NCBI GenBank assembly: GCA_036402075.1
Contig: DASWTP010000068.1
Span: 1 to 23,284, forward strand
DNA: 23,284 nt
Direction: 5' to 3'
DNA from: Chryseosolibacter sp036402075
GTDB lineage: Bacteria > Bacteroidota > Bacteroidia > Cytophagales > Cyclobacteriaceae
Made by a program: the position numbers and the translations under genes. The notes beneath the pieces are model-generated. The model saw only the letters and a program-made list of their open reading frames with translations. It had not been told where the DNA came from and did not search any database. Positions 7,697 to 15,232 of this stretch are shown here, piece by piece; positions within the stretch are counted from its first letter, which is position 1; each line of letters begins with the position of its first letter.

Positions 7697-8293
7697 TTAT
7701 TTCTTGCGATTCTTCATGCCTTCAAAAAATGCTTTGCGGTTACGCGCTTCATATTGACCGAGTTCACCCAGCATTACCTGGTTATCGTCTTTGGTGAGTC
7801 GGTAGGAAAACGATGCCAGCTCCCCCGTCTGCGCGCAGATCGCGTGTACTTTTGTAACAAATTCCGCCACCGCCAGGAGAAACGGCATAGGTCCAAAAGG
7901 TTTACCCTCGAAGTCCATGTCAAGGCCCGCCACAATCACACGTTTGCCCTGGTTGGCGAGCGTGTTGCAGACCTCCACGATGGCTTCATCAAAGAACTGC
8001 GCTTCGTCAATACCAACGACATCACTGTCACCGGCAAGAAGAAGAATATCATTGGCAAAATTAACGGGTGTGGAACGGATAGCGTTCTCGTTGTGCGATA
8101 CAATTTTGGTTTCGTGGTACCGCGTATCGATCACGGGCTTGAAGATCTCGACCTTTTGTTTGGCGATGATGGCGCGGTTGAGCCTGCGGATCAGCTCTTC
8201 GGTTTTTCCGGAGAACATGCAGCCACAAATCACTTCAATCCAGCCGGCCCGGTCCTGTTGCGATTTCCCTCCAAAATGCGGTTCAATAAACAT
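7697..8293 (-). CDS. tdk: Thymidine kinase
   Basis: 198 residues, type II thymidine kinase of the salvage pathway (thymidine plus ATP to dTMP). The P-loop is GCMFSGKT (24-31). The catalytic base is expected to be Glu97 in IDEAQFFD. The lasso/lid ends in FSYR followed by QVMLGE. The structural zinc site (two Cys pairs) is largely missing: only Cys153 of the first pair remains (CAQTG instead of CxxC), and the second pair is not seen near residue 180. The ATG (8293) is only about 17 nt from repeat module C of R3, so its promoter probably lies in or at the edge of the repeat. It is first gene of an operon with recO. Confidence 0.93.
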   Translation of the reverse strand: MFIEPHFGGKSQQDRAGWIEVICGCMFSGKTEELIRRLNRAIIAKQKVEIFKPVIDTRYHETKIVSHNENAIRSTPVNFANDILLLAGDSDVVGIDEAQFFDEAIVEVCNTLANQGKRVIVAGLDMDFEGKPFGPMPFLLAVAEFVTKVHAICAQTGELASFSYRLTKDDNQVMLGELGQYEARNRKAFFEGMKNRKK

Positions 8294-8310
8294 GGGTGCA
8301 AAATACGAAA

Positions 8311-8659
8311 ATGCGGTTTTAACGCGGAGGATATTTTAAATACACGTGCGGCCCAGTGTTCATTTCCCCGGGATTAAAGTGTTTTAGAACTCTATCGAGC
8401 CTGCGGTTCCGCAAAGAACGCAGAGAACTGTGTAGTCGCGCTGACGCTTGGATGAGGCGCGAAGGAACCTTAAGGAAATACAAAATGCAGTTTTAACGCG
8501 GAGGATATTTTAAATACACGTGCGGCTCAGCGCTCTTTTCTCCGGGATAAGAGGGTTTTAGAACTCTATAGTTTGTGCGCTTCCGCAAAGGACGCAGAGA
8601 GCTGTGTTGTCGCGCTGACGCTAGGACGAGGTGGGAAGGAACCTTATGGGAAATGTAAA
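8311..8659 (+). repeat. Two tandem 174/175-bp repeats (modules C + A-like + B)
   Basis: Copies 8311-8484 and 8485-8659. Each starts ATGCNGTTTTAACGCGGAGG and contains the AT-rich core GGATATTTTAAATACACGTG. Then come a CCGGGATAA-like stretch, TTTTAGAACTCTAT, the NTTCCGCA hairpin, GTCGCGCTGACGCT and AAGGAACCTTA. They clearly align over their whole length with scattered substitutions. Confidence 0.85.
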
Positions 8660-9034
8660 ATGCGAGCTGAGGGATCGTAGATCCTGATGGCTTTACACAT
8701 TAACACCTTAAAACCTTAACACATCAACACCTCCCGAATGCCGAGTCTCCACCATCATGATAACCATTCCAAAAACGTGTCAACATGAGCACATGAGCAC
8801 TTGAACACACGAGCACCTCACCGCGCTATTGCTTGGATGAAGTGCGATGGAACCTTAAGAAAATGTAAAATGCGAGCTGAGGGATCGCAGATCCTGGTGG
8901 CTTTACACATTAACACTTTAAAACCTTAACACATTAACACACCTCACCCGAATGCCGAATCTCCACCATCATGATAACCATTCCAAAAACGTGACATCAT
9001 GAGCACCTGAGCACTTGAACACATGAGCACATCA
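8612..9034 (+). repeat. Two tandem ~211-bp repeats carrying octamer units 6 and 7
   Basis: Copies 8612-8822 and 8823-9034. Unit 6 has four NTTAACAC-type octamers (8699-8730), a 54-nt spacer and four NTGARCAC octamers (8785-8816). Unit 7 has four octamers (8909-8940), a 58-nt spacer and four octamers (8999-9030). In both, the third of the final four is TTGAACAC. The spacers have the variant GATAACCATTCCAAAAACG in place of the ACAAAAATCCTAC of R1 and R2. Confidence 0.85.
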
Positions 9035-9089
9035 GAAAGATCCCAGGCACTTCCATCCCTCGGAGCGAATCGATCAGTCCTGCGTGCTT

Positions 9090-9407
9090 TCAGTATTCAA
9101 TGTGTGGCAGCTTATACTCCTCCGGCACTGCTACTTTCACATCACCCAGCACACGCACCTGGCATGATAATCGTTCATTCGCCCGGAGTGCCCCCATGGC
9201 CCGATACCGGTTTTCGGCCGGGGTTGCCTGGCTTAAATGTTCATGACCTTCCAGCACAATAACCTTGCACGTGGTACACCTGCCCTTGCCCCCGCAGGAA
9301 TGCATCCAGTCAAGCCTGTTGTTCTGGAAATGTTTAAGCAGCGAAACCGTGGTGTCGTTTATGGTAAGCGTTTTCGATTTCCAGTTCTCGATGACAATCA
9401 GGGGCAT
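9090..9407 (-). CDS. [2Fe-2S] ferredoxin
   Basis: 105 residues from the ATG at 9407. An in-frame ATG at 9473 would add 22 hydrophobic and basic residues; I prefer 9407 because ferredoxins of this family start at the first beta strand (MPLIVIENW). The cluster ligands are Cys38, Cys44, Cys47 and Cys82, spaced C-x5-C-x2-C, the adrenodoxin-like pattern rather than the plant C-x4-C. It is a soluble one-electron carrier; its partner is not evident from the neighbours. It is divergent from the 349-residue protein gene. An octamer block lies 59 nt downstream of its stop. Confidence 0.85.
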   Translation of the reverse strand: MPLIVIENWKSKTLTINDTTVSLLKHFQNNRLDWMHSCGGKGRCTTCKVIVLEGHEHLSQATPAENRYRAMGALRANERLSCQVRVLGDVKVAVPEEYKLPHIEY

Positions 9408-9491
9408 GTTTCGGTTTTTTGAGTGTGGAAATGCGCCAAGAACAATTAACTTTATAACCGCCAAATAAGGCATTAATCTGATACGATCAAC

Positions 9492-10541
9492 ATGGATGAA
9501 AAGATTAGTCTCGAAGCAATTGCACTGTATGGAGATAGCTATGCTGAAAAGCTCCTGAAGAACTTCTTTGCCACCAAAGAAAAGATCAGCGGCCAGGAAA
9601 TTCTATCCCTATCCTCTATACAGCAAGTCAACCTGTTCGTCATCCGCGAACTATTCAAAGCGTGGAAAGAAGAGACCCGCAAGCAAAAGAGTTCGTATTT
9701 CGACAATGAACACCCCGAAGTAAAAGAGGCGCTTGCCACCTATATGTCAGTGGTGTCAAATCATATTCTTATTGATCGCGCACACTTTGCTCCGCTTCTG
9801 AAAAAAGCCGTCAGCCAGACGCTGCTTGCCATCTTCGATCCTTACGACTTCTTCTCCATGCTGGTAACCGGCAAAGACAACAAGCTGGAAGTCGCATCCC
9901 TGCGTGAAGAGCTGAAGTACATCAAGATCAATAAAGCTCCAATCGAACGAATGCTCCAGACACTGGAGGCGCGAAAGGTGGAGCATATCCCCGGCAATGA
10001 AGCTTTTGCCGTGCTGGACCAAATCCTGGAAGAAGTAAACTTCACCCCTGAGGACCTGGACGGCTACATCGACAAATTCTCTCAGGTTCATCCGCTGGAT
10101 CCGTCTTCATTCTACATTACAAAGCCCGTTGTGGAAACAGAGCTTCGCCACCCACACCAGCAGGTAAAGTCGGAAATGAGCGAAACACGTACTACCTACA
10201 CGGAAGACAAAGTCATTGTCGAGGAAAAGAAAGTAATCGTGCAGGAGACCAAGAAAGACTCGATCAACGAGCGGGTGCCTGCCGGCCGGCCAGCATTGAT
10301 GGATAACCTGAAGAAGATCTCACGGATCAAGGAAAGCCTTTCCATCAACCAGAAGTTCATGTTCACGAAGGTACTCTTCTTTGGTGACTTTGAGTCGTTC
10401 AGCCGTGCTATCGATGATATCGACCAACTCCCTGACATGAATGCCGCCCTCCGCTACCTTGAGCGCCACTCGTCAAACTGGGACCGCGATAGCAAGGAGT
10501 TCCATGAGTTTATGGAGATGGTGGAACAGATGTTCGCATAA
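9492..10541 (+). CDS. Uncharacterised cytoplasmic protein
   Basis: 349 residues with no signal peptide and no membrane segment. The N-terminal two thirds (1-215) are helical and charged. Residues about 225-270 form a linker rich in Glu, Lys, Val and Thr (TEDKVIVEEKKVIVQ). The C-terminal block (about 285-349) looks like a compact domain: INQKFMFTKVLFFGDFESFSR, then a stretch ending WDRDSKEFHEFMEMVEQMF. I recall similar C-termini (NxKFxFxxxLFxGD) in hypothetical proteins of Bacteroidota, so it is likely conserved, but no function can be assigned. The ATG at 9492 follows a short divergent intergenic region shared with the ferredoxin gene. It converges on rodA, with a heptamer inverted repeat between them. 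Confidence 0.75.
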   Translation: MDEKISLEAIALYGDSYAEKLLKNFFATKEKISGQEILSLSSIQQVNLFVIRELFKAWKEETRKQKSSYFDNEHPEVKEALATYMSVVSNHILIDRAHFAPLLKKAVSQTLLAIFDPYDFFSMLVTGKDNKLEVASLREELKYIKINKAPIERMLQTLEARKVEHIPGNEAFAVLDQILEEVNFTPEDLDGYIDKFSQVHPLDPSSFYITKPVVETELRHPHQQVKSEMSETRTTYTEDKVIVEEKKVIVQETKKDSINERVPAGRPALMDNLKKISRIKESLSINQKFMFTKVLFFGDFESFSRAIDDIDQLPDMNAALRYLERHSSNWDRDSKEFHEFMEMVEQMFA

Positions 10542-10597
10542 ACTCCGGGTCAAAAGTTCGTCTTAGGATTACTCGCCCGTCACGCTAATCGAGAGAC

Positions 10598-10716
10598 GGC
10601 ATTAGGTATCAGGCATTGGGCATTAGAAACAGCCGGACACTTCCATGAAAATCATGCAGCGCTCTCAATCGGTAAGCGCAATAGGGAACAATTCCTAATC
10701 CCTAATGCCTAATTCC
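10598..10716. repeat. GGNATTR heptamer inverted repeat between convergent genes (rodA 3' end)
   Basis: Left arm: four in-phase heptamers on the plus strand (10598-10625, for example GGCATTA and GGTATCA). Right arm: four in-phase heptamers on the minus strand (10689-10716, for example GGAATTA and GGCATTA). The arms match at 21 of 28 positions when one is reverse-complemented, with a loop of 63 nt. The right arm begins 1 nt after the rodA stop. The left arm is 56 nt after the stop of the 349-residue protein gene. It may act as a two-way 3'-end structure. Confidence 0.8.
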
Positions 10717-10717
10717 T

Positions 10718-11995
10718 TTACAGCCTCTGTAACACTTGCATCCGGTGGGCATCCAATTTCAAAAAGATGAACAGCATCACAGTGAATCCCCACAATGAAG
10801 ATCCGCCATAGCTGAAGAACGGAAGTGGGATTCCGATCACAGGGAATAGGCCGATGGTCATGCCAATGTTCACGGCAAAATGGAAAAAGAAAATACAGGC
10901 AATGGAGTAGCCATACACACGGGCAAAACGGTTCTTCTGTCGCTCCGCCAAAAATATGATCCGCATCAGCAACGACATGAAAAGCACCACCACGATCAGG
11001 CTTCCGATCCAGCCATGCTCCTCACCGATCGTGCAGAAAATAAAGTCGGTGCTTTGCTCGGGAACGAAATCAAATTTAGTCTGCGTGCCTTCGAGAAAAC
11101 CCTTTCCGAAAAATCCCCCGCTGCCAATGGCAATTTTGGATTGTGTTACGTTCCAGCCATAGCCGAGCGGATCGGCATCGGGATTAAGCATTGATACAAT
11201 TCTTCGTTGATGGTGATCTTCCAGGAGTCCGAACACGGCCTCCACGCTACCGATAAAAAATGCGAGCACCGCGGCCCCGGCCGTGATCGTCACGAGCGTC
11301 TTGACTTTCTTTCTGCGATTGAGGAAAATGGCAATCCCCCAGATCACTCCAATCCCTCCAAAAAGAATCCAATTATTCTCCACCAGGAGCGTAAGGATGA
11401 AGAGAATGGCAGCACCAAGTCCGAGCAAGATCAGGAAGGGAGACATTCCTTCGCGGTAGAACACGACTGTAAAAATGAGGAACACCATGGCTGTTCCGTA
11501 ATCTTTCTGCAGAAGAATGAGCATGATGGGTGCACCGATGAGCCCAAACAACACCACCTGGTTCCTGAGGTTATCCATCTTGAAGCCGATGGAGCCAATA
11601 AACTTGGCCACTACGAGGGCGGTAGCAAACTTTGCAAATTCAGAAGGCTGCACACCGAACGAACCTATCCCGAGCCAAGCCTTGTTTCCACCAACTTCTT
11701 TACCAATAATTGGAACAAGCAAAAGCAAAAAGAGAACAAGGCCATAAATAATGTAAGCGAATGTCTCGTAAAATTGCCGGTCAATGATCAGAATAGCCGC
11801 GATGATAATTCCTGACCCCGCGATAAAAAGAAGCTGTCGGCCGGAGTTCAGCTGAAGGCTGAAGATACTCGTGTCTGCCTCGGGGTCGTAAGTCACTGCG
11901 TAGATATTCAGCCAGCCAAAAAATACGATGGCTACATAGATGCCAACTGTTACCCAGTCGACTTTGGTGGTGATTATTTTTTCTTCCTGTCTCAC
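10718..11995 (-). CDS. rodA: Peptidoglycan glycosyltransferase RodA (SEDS)
   Basis: 425 residues, polytopic inner-membrane protein of the SEDS family. It polymerises lipid II glycan strands in the elongasome together with PBP2. Family signatures are NKAWLGIG...GVQPSEFAKFA (about 104-124), VPEQSTDFIF with the putative catalytic Asp317, GEEHGWIGS (324-332) and GIPLPFFSYGGSS (388-400). The middle part (about 205-250) contains extra hydrophobic segments. The start is GTG at 11995, 4 bp after the PBP2 stop, so it is co-transcribed as the last gene of the mre operon. A heptamer array begins 1 nt after its stop. Confidence 0.93.
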   Translation of the reverse strand: MRQEEKIITTKVDWVTVGIYVAIVFFGWLNIYAVTYDPEADTSIFSLQLNSGRQLLFIAGSGIIIAAILIIDRQFYETFAYIIYGLVLFLLLLVPIIGKEVGGNKAWLGIGSFGVQPSEFAKFATALVVAKFIGSIGFKMDNLRNQVVLFGLIGAPIMLILLQKDYGTAMVFLIFTVVFYREGMSPFLILLGLGAAILFILTLLVENNWILFGGIGVIWGIAIFLNRRKKVKTLVTITAGAAVLAFFIGSVEAVFGLLEDHHQRRIVSMLNPDADPLGYGWNVTQSKIAIGSGGFFGKGFLEGTQTKFDFVPEQSTDFIFCTIGEEHGWIGSLIVVVLFMSLLMRIIFLAERQKNRFARVYGYSIACIFFFHFAVNIGMTIGLFPVIGIPLPFFSYGGSSLWGFTVMLFIFLKLDAHRMQVLQRL

Positions 11996-11999
11996 GGTA

Positions 12000-13835
12000 T
12001 CAATCCAGAAAATCTCCCTTTAAAACGTAATCCTGAATGTGCGGTCTTTTCGTTTCACCGTACAAATATTTTTCAATCATCAAACTTGCGATGGATGCGG
12101 CAGCGCGTGCACCTTGTCCTGACCACTCCACATAAACTGAAACGGCAATCTTGGGATTTTCCTTTGGCGCATAGGCAATGAAAACCGAGTGGTCTGGCCG
12201 CGCGTTCTTCATCGTCTTTGCGTCATTCTGAACTGACCCGGTCTTTCCGCAAACGACAATGTCTTTCAAACTTGCGCGGTGTTTACCGGTACCCGATCGA
12301 ACCACCTCCTCCATGGCGTCAGCTGCAATCTCAAAATATTCTGGATCGATCGTGGTGTAATGCTTCTCTTCGAACTGAGGTAACGGTTTACCTGTCTTAC
12401 CAATTGATTTTACCAGGTGAGGCGTAATGTAGTATCCCTTGTTGGCAACCGTGGCAGCAAAGTTCGCCATCTGTAACGGCACCACCAGGTTCTCTCCTTC
12501 TCCGATTGCGATTGAATAAATGTTGGAAAATTTCCATGGGCGACCGGTGTACGCCCTGTCATAGAACGCGGGACTTGGGACCAGGCCATTCTTCTCATTG
12601 GGCAAATCAATTCCAAGCTTCTTTCCGAATCCAAAGCTTGAAATGTGTTTGTTCCATTCTTCAAGGCCGATTCGCGTATCATCAAACGGATTGTCAGACT
12701 TTCCTTTATTCACCATACGTTTCATCGTCTGATAGAAATAAGGATTGCATGAGTTGGTAATTGCTCCACGAAGATCTTCGTTGGAATGAGGGCCGTGACA
12801 ATTCATTGGCTTACCACGCTCGCATTTGAATCGCGTCTCGGGCGTGATCACACCTTCCTGCAAAGCAACCATCGCCTGGGCAATCTTAAAGATCGAACCA
12901 GGTCTGTATTGTGCCATCAGCGGCCGGTTGAACAGTGGTTTGTTGGTGTCGCTATTAATTAACACGAAGTTCTCACTGTAACGTTTGCCCGTCAGCAGCG
13001 TGGGGTCATATGATGGCCCCGACACCATCGAAAGAATTTCACCCGTGGCCGGCTCAATCGCGATGATACTTCCGGCTTTTCCTTTCATCAGGAATTCTCC
13101 ATACTCCTGCAGATCGATATCTACCGTGCTGATGAGATCCTGCCCAGGTTCAGATAACGTGTCGTATTCACCATTAGCGAAAGGTCCTTTAATAATGCCG
13201 TCTACATCGCGCAGCAGGAACCGTTTACCGCTTCGGCCGCGCAGATATTGTTCGTAGTAAGCTTCAATTCCGCTCTGGCCAATTCCTTCGCCCTGCCGAT
13301 AGAATTTGCTTTCATCTTTCTCCAACTGGGTTTTTGAGATTTCACTGACATAGCCAAGAGCGTTTGACATTACGTTCTTCGTGTAAGCTCTTGTGCTGCG
13401 TGCCTGGATCATGAAGCCCGGAAACTCATCGATGCGGTCTTGAATTCTGGCAAAGTCGAGATTAGAAAGTTGCGTGAGGAAAACGGTTGGCTTACGAGGC
13501 GAGTACTCCTTCTTTCTGCGCAGTTCCCTGAATTTCTCGCGTAGTTCCGGCATCGTCATCGAGAATACCTCGCAGAATGCCGCGCTGTCCAGGTGCTTAA
13601 CTTCTTTTTTGAGGATGAGAAGGTCAAACTCGGGCGTGTTGTAAACAATGAGTTTTCCGTTGCGGTCGTAGATCAGTCCGCGAACCGGAGGATCAACGAC
13701 TTCCAGTACGGCATTGCTGTTCGCCAGGTCTTTGTATTTGCGATCAACTACCTGGATAGAAAACAACTTGATGAGAAAGATGACTCCCACCAACGCAAAT
13801 CCAATCTGAATAATTTCCCTTCTGCCTTCGTTCAT
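12000..13835 (-). CDS. mrdA: Penicillin-binding protein 2 (elongasome transpeptidase)
   Basis: 611 residues, class B PBP that cross-links peptidoglycan during rod elongation. One N-terminal membrane anchor (about 9-27) is followed by the pedestal with RGLIYDRNG (52-60) and the transpeptidase domain. Active-site motifs are S314-x-x-K317 (PGSIFK), S362-C-N364 and K531-T-G-S. It lies between mreD (41 bp upstream) and rodA (4 bp downstream), the conserved partner arrangement PBP2-RodA. The ATG at 13835 is followed by a short cytoplasmic segment and the anchor, as usual. Confidence 0.95.
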   Translation of the reverse strand: MNEGRREIIQIGFALVGVIFLIKLFSIQVVDRKYKDLANSNAVLEVVDPPVRGLIYDRNGKLIVYNTPEFDLLILKKEVKHLDSAAFCEVFSMTMPELREKFRELRRKKEYSPRKPTVFLTQLSNLDFARIQDRIDEFPGFMIQARSTRAYTKNVMSNALGYVSEISKTQLEKDESKFYRQGEGIGQSGIEAYYEQYLRGRSGKRFLLRDVDGIIKGPFANGEYDTLSEPGQDLISTVDIDLQEYGEFLMKGKAGSIIAIEPATGEILSMVSGPSYDPTLLTGKRYSENFVLINSDTNKPLFNRPLMAQYRPGSIFKIAQAMVALQEGVITPETRFKCERGKPMNCHGPHSNEDLRGAITNSCNPYFYQTMKRMVNKGKSDNPFDDTRIGLEEWNKHISSFGFGKKLGIDLPNEKNGLVPSPAFYDRAYTGRPWKFSNIYSIAIGEGENLVVPLQMANFAATVANKGYYITPHLVKSIGKTGKPLPQFEEKHYTTIDPEYFEIAADAMEEVVRSGTGKHRASLKDIVVCGKTGSVQNDAKTMKNARPDHSVFIAYAPKENPKIAVSVYVEWSGQGARAAASIASLMIEKYLYGETKRPHIQDYVLKGDFLD

Positions 13836-13876
13836 AGAAACAAATTTCCTTCAGGCCAACGAACAAGTTTAAAAAA

Positions 13877-14392
13877 TCACCGATACCTGCCACTGGGGAA
13901 CAGATACTGCACTATTAAAGTTACAACAGTTGTAAAAATTGTACTAGTAATAACCTTCCAAAGTGTAAACCAGAACATTCCGAATCCGCCAGCCTCGATG
14001 TAGAACAGCACAGCATGGTGAACAAACACAAGTGGAATGGTGTATACTAAAAACCACTGCATGCCATGGGCTGCGATGGATGGCGTATCGTTGCTGTCAT
14101 AGCCACCCTGAGGCGTGATGGATGACAGCCAGTAATTGCGCAGGTACATCACAAACACGCAGGCAAACGCATGCAAACCGAGGCTATCATAAAAAATATC
14201 TACCATGAATCCCAGCAGGAATCCGGCAACCATGAGCAGCAAGGGGTTCGAATCTACGGGCAGGAAGAAGAGGTACGCCACATAGAGAAAACAAAAAGCC
14301 GTGTTGAACAGCACAATATTCTTGAGGATCAGCACCTGGTAGAACAGGTAGATGAAAAAAGAAATGGCCTGGATGATCAGGTTTCGGTTCAT
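13877..14392 (-). CDS. mreD: Rod shape-determining protein MreD
   Basis: 171 residues, almost all hydrophobic, with about five membrane segments. It fits the MreD family in length and position; sequence conservation of MreD is low, so context carries much of the call. The segment GFLLGFMVDIFYDSLGLHAFA is the typical conserved part. The start ATG overlaps the mreC stop by 4 bases (ATGA), indicating translational coupling. It is an inner-membrane component of the elongasome. Confidence 0.85.
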   Translation of the reverse strand: MNRNLIIQAISFFIYLFYQVLILKNIVLFNTAFCFLYVAYLFFLPVDSNPLLLMVAGFLLGFMVDIFYDSLGLHAFACVFVMYLRNYWLSSITPQGGYDSNDTPSIAAHGMQWFLVYTIPLVFVHHAVLFYIEAGGFGMFWFTLWKVITSTIFTTVVTLIVQYLFPSGRYR

Positions 14393-15228
14393 TTGTTACC
14401 CTCCTCCAGGAATGGACCCTGCAGGGAATCCAATTCATTCTTTAAATGACTGCGAACCACTTCCACGTAGGAGAGTTTTCTAAAATCCTGCGATAAACGC
14501 ACCGTAAGATCATAGAACAGGGTGGGGTTCTGTTTCACATCCTCAATGATGCCGACCATGATTCCTTCGGGGAAAACGGCATTGTAAGAAGACGTGACCA
14601 CCGTGTCGCCTTTGGCGGGATTGACATGCCGTGGTACAAAATTCAATTGAGCAAAGTCCGGGTCGCGACCATCCCAGCTGACCGAGCCGAAATAGCCCGT
14701 GCGCGTCATGAGAACCGAGAGTTTGTAATCTTTATGGAGTATGGAAGTAACAACACTATAATGGTTTGATACGGCCTTCACTTTCCCCACAGCACCTAAC
14801 GGACTGATTACTGCCATTCCGGGCTTTACGCCTGCGTCAGAGCCTTTGTTGATGGTGAGGTAGTTGGTGAATCGATTCACGGAGTTGTTGACCACTTTCG
14901 CGCTAATGAAATCAAATTGCCTGATCACGGATGAGTCTCTGCGGCTGATGGAATCGGAGGCCTGCTGGAGCTGGTTGAACTGTTCAAGTTTGCTACGGAG
15001 TACGGCATTCTCTTCAGCCAGGGTGCTGTTGATATTTCGCAACAGGAAATATTCGCGCACGTCCTGCGAAAAGTTATTGAGGCTCGCTACCATGCTACTG
15101 GAAGAGTTGAAAAATCTGGCGCTCTGGTACTGATTATTCTGGATAATCAGCCAGGCACAGATAACTTCGATAACAAGGAACGTAAAAAAGGCCCGGTACT
15201 GGTAAAAAAATAAAAAGAGCCGTTCCAT
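14389..15228 (-). CDS. mreC: Rod shape-determining protein MreC
   Basis: 279 residues. A short cytoplasmic tail and one membrane anchor (about 11-30) are followed by a periplasmic coiled coil (about 60-95, LAEENAVLRSKLEQFNQLQ). The MreC beta-barrel region follows, with NKGSDAGVKPGMAVISPLG and GKVKAVSNHYSVV (about 127-161). It links cytoplasmic MreB filaments to the periplasmic PBP2. The gene starts 4 bp after the mreB stop and overlaps mreD by 4 bp. Confidence 0.93.
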   Translation of the reverse strand: MERLFLFFYQYRAFFTFLVIEVICAWLIIQNNQYQSARFFNSSSSMVASLNNFSQDVREYFLLRNINSTLAEENAVLRSKLEQFNQLQQASDSISRRDSSVIRQFDFISAKVVNNSVNRFTNYLTINKGSDAGVKPGMAVISPLGAVGKVKAVSNHYSVVTSILHKDYKLSVLMTRTGYFGSVSWDGRDPDFAQLNFVPRHVNPAKGDTVVTSSYNAVFPEGIMVGIIEDVKQNPTLFYDLTVRLSQDFRKLSYVEVVRSHLKNELDSLQGPFLEEGNK

Positions 15229-15232
15229 GGAA

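Larger units (their letters stand above)
8294..9089 (+). repeat. Composite intergenic repeat region R3 (no gene)
   Basis: 796 bp between the tdk start and the ferredoxin stop, same orientation as R1. It holds two tandem copies of a 174-bp unit made of modules C, A-like and B (8311-8659). Two tandem copies of a unit of about 211 bp follow, which carry the octamer units (8612-9034). Only the last 55 nt before the ferredoxin stop (9035-9089) show no repeat. Small perfect inverted repeats GGATC-N3-GATCC lie at about 8672 and 8882. Confidence 0.85.

Noticed and set aside
9408..9473. Upstream ATG adding 22 hydrophobic residues to the ferredoxin, which could look like a signal sequence
   Set aside because: The family begins at the first beta strand (ATG at 9407), and an export signal is unexpected for a cytosolic [2Fe-2S] ferredoxin. 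It cannot be fully excluded.
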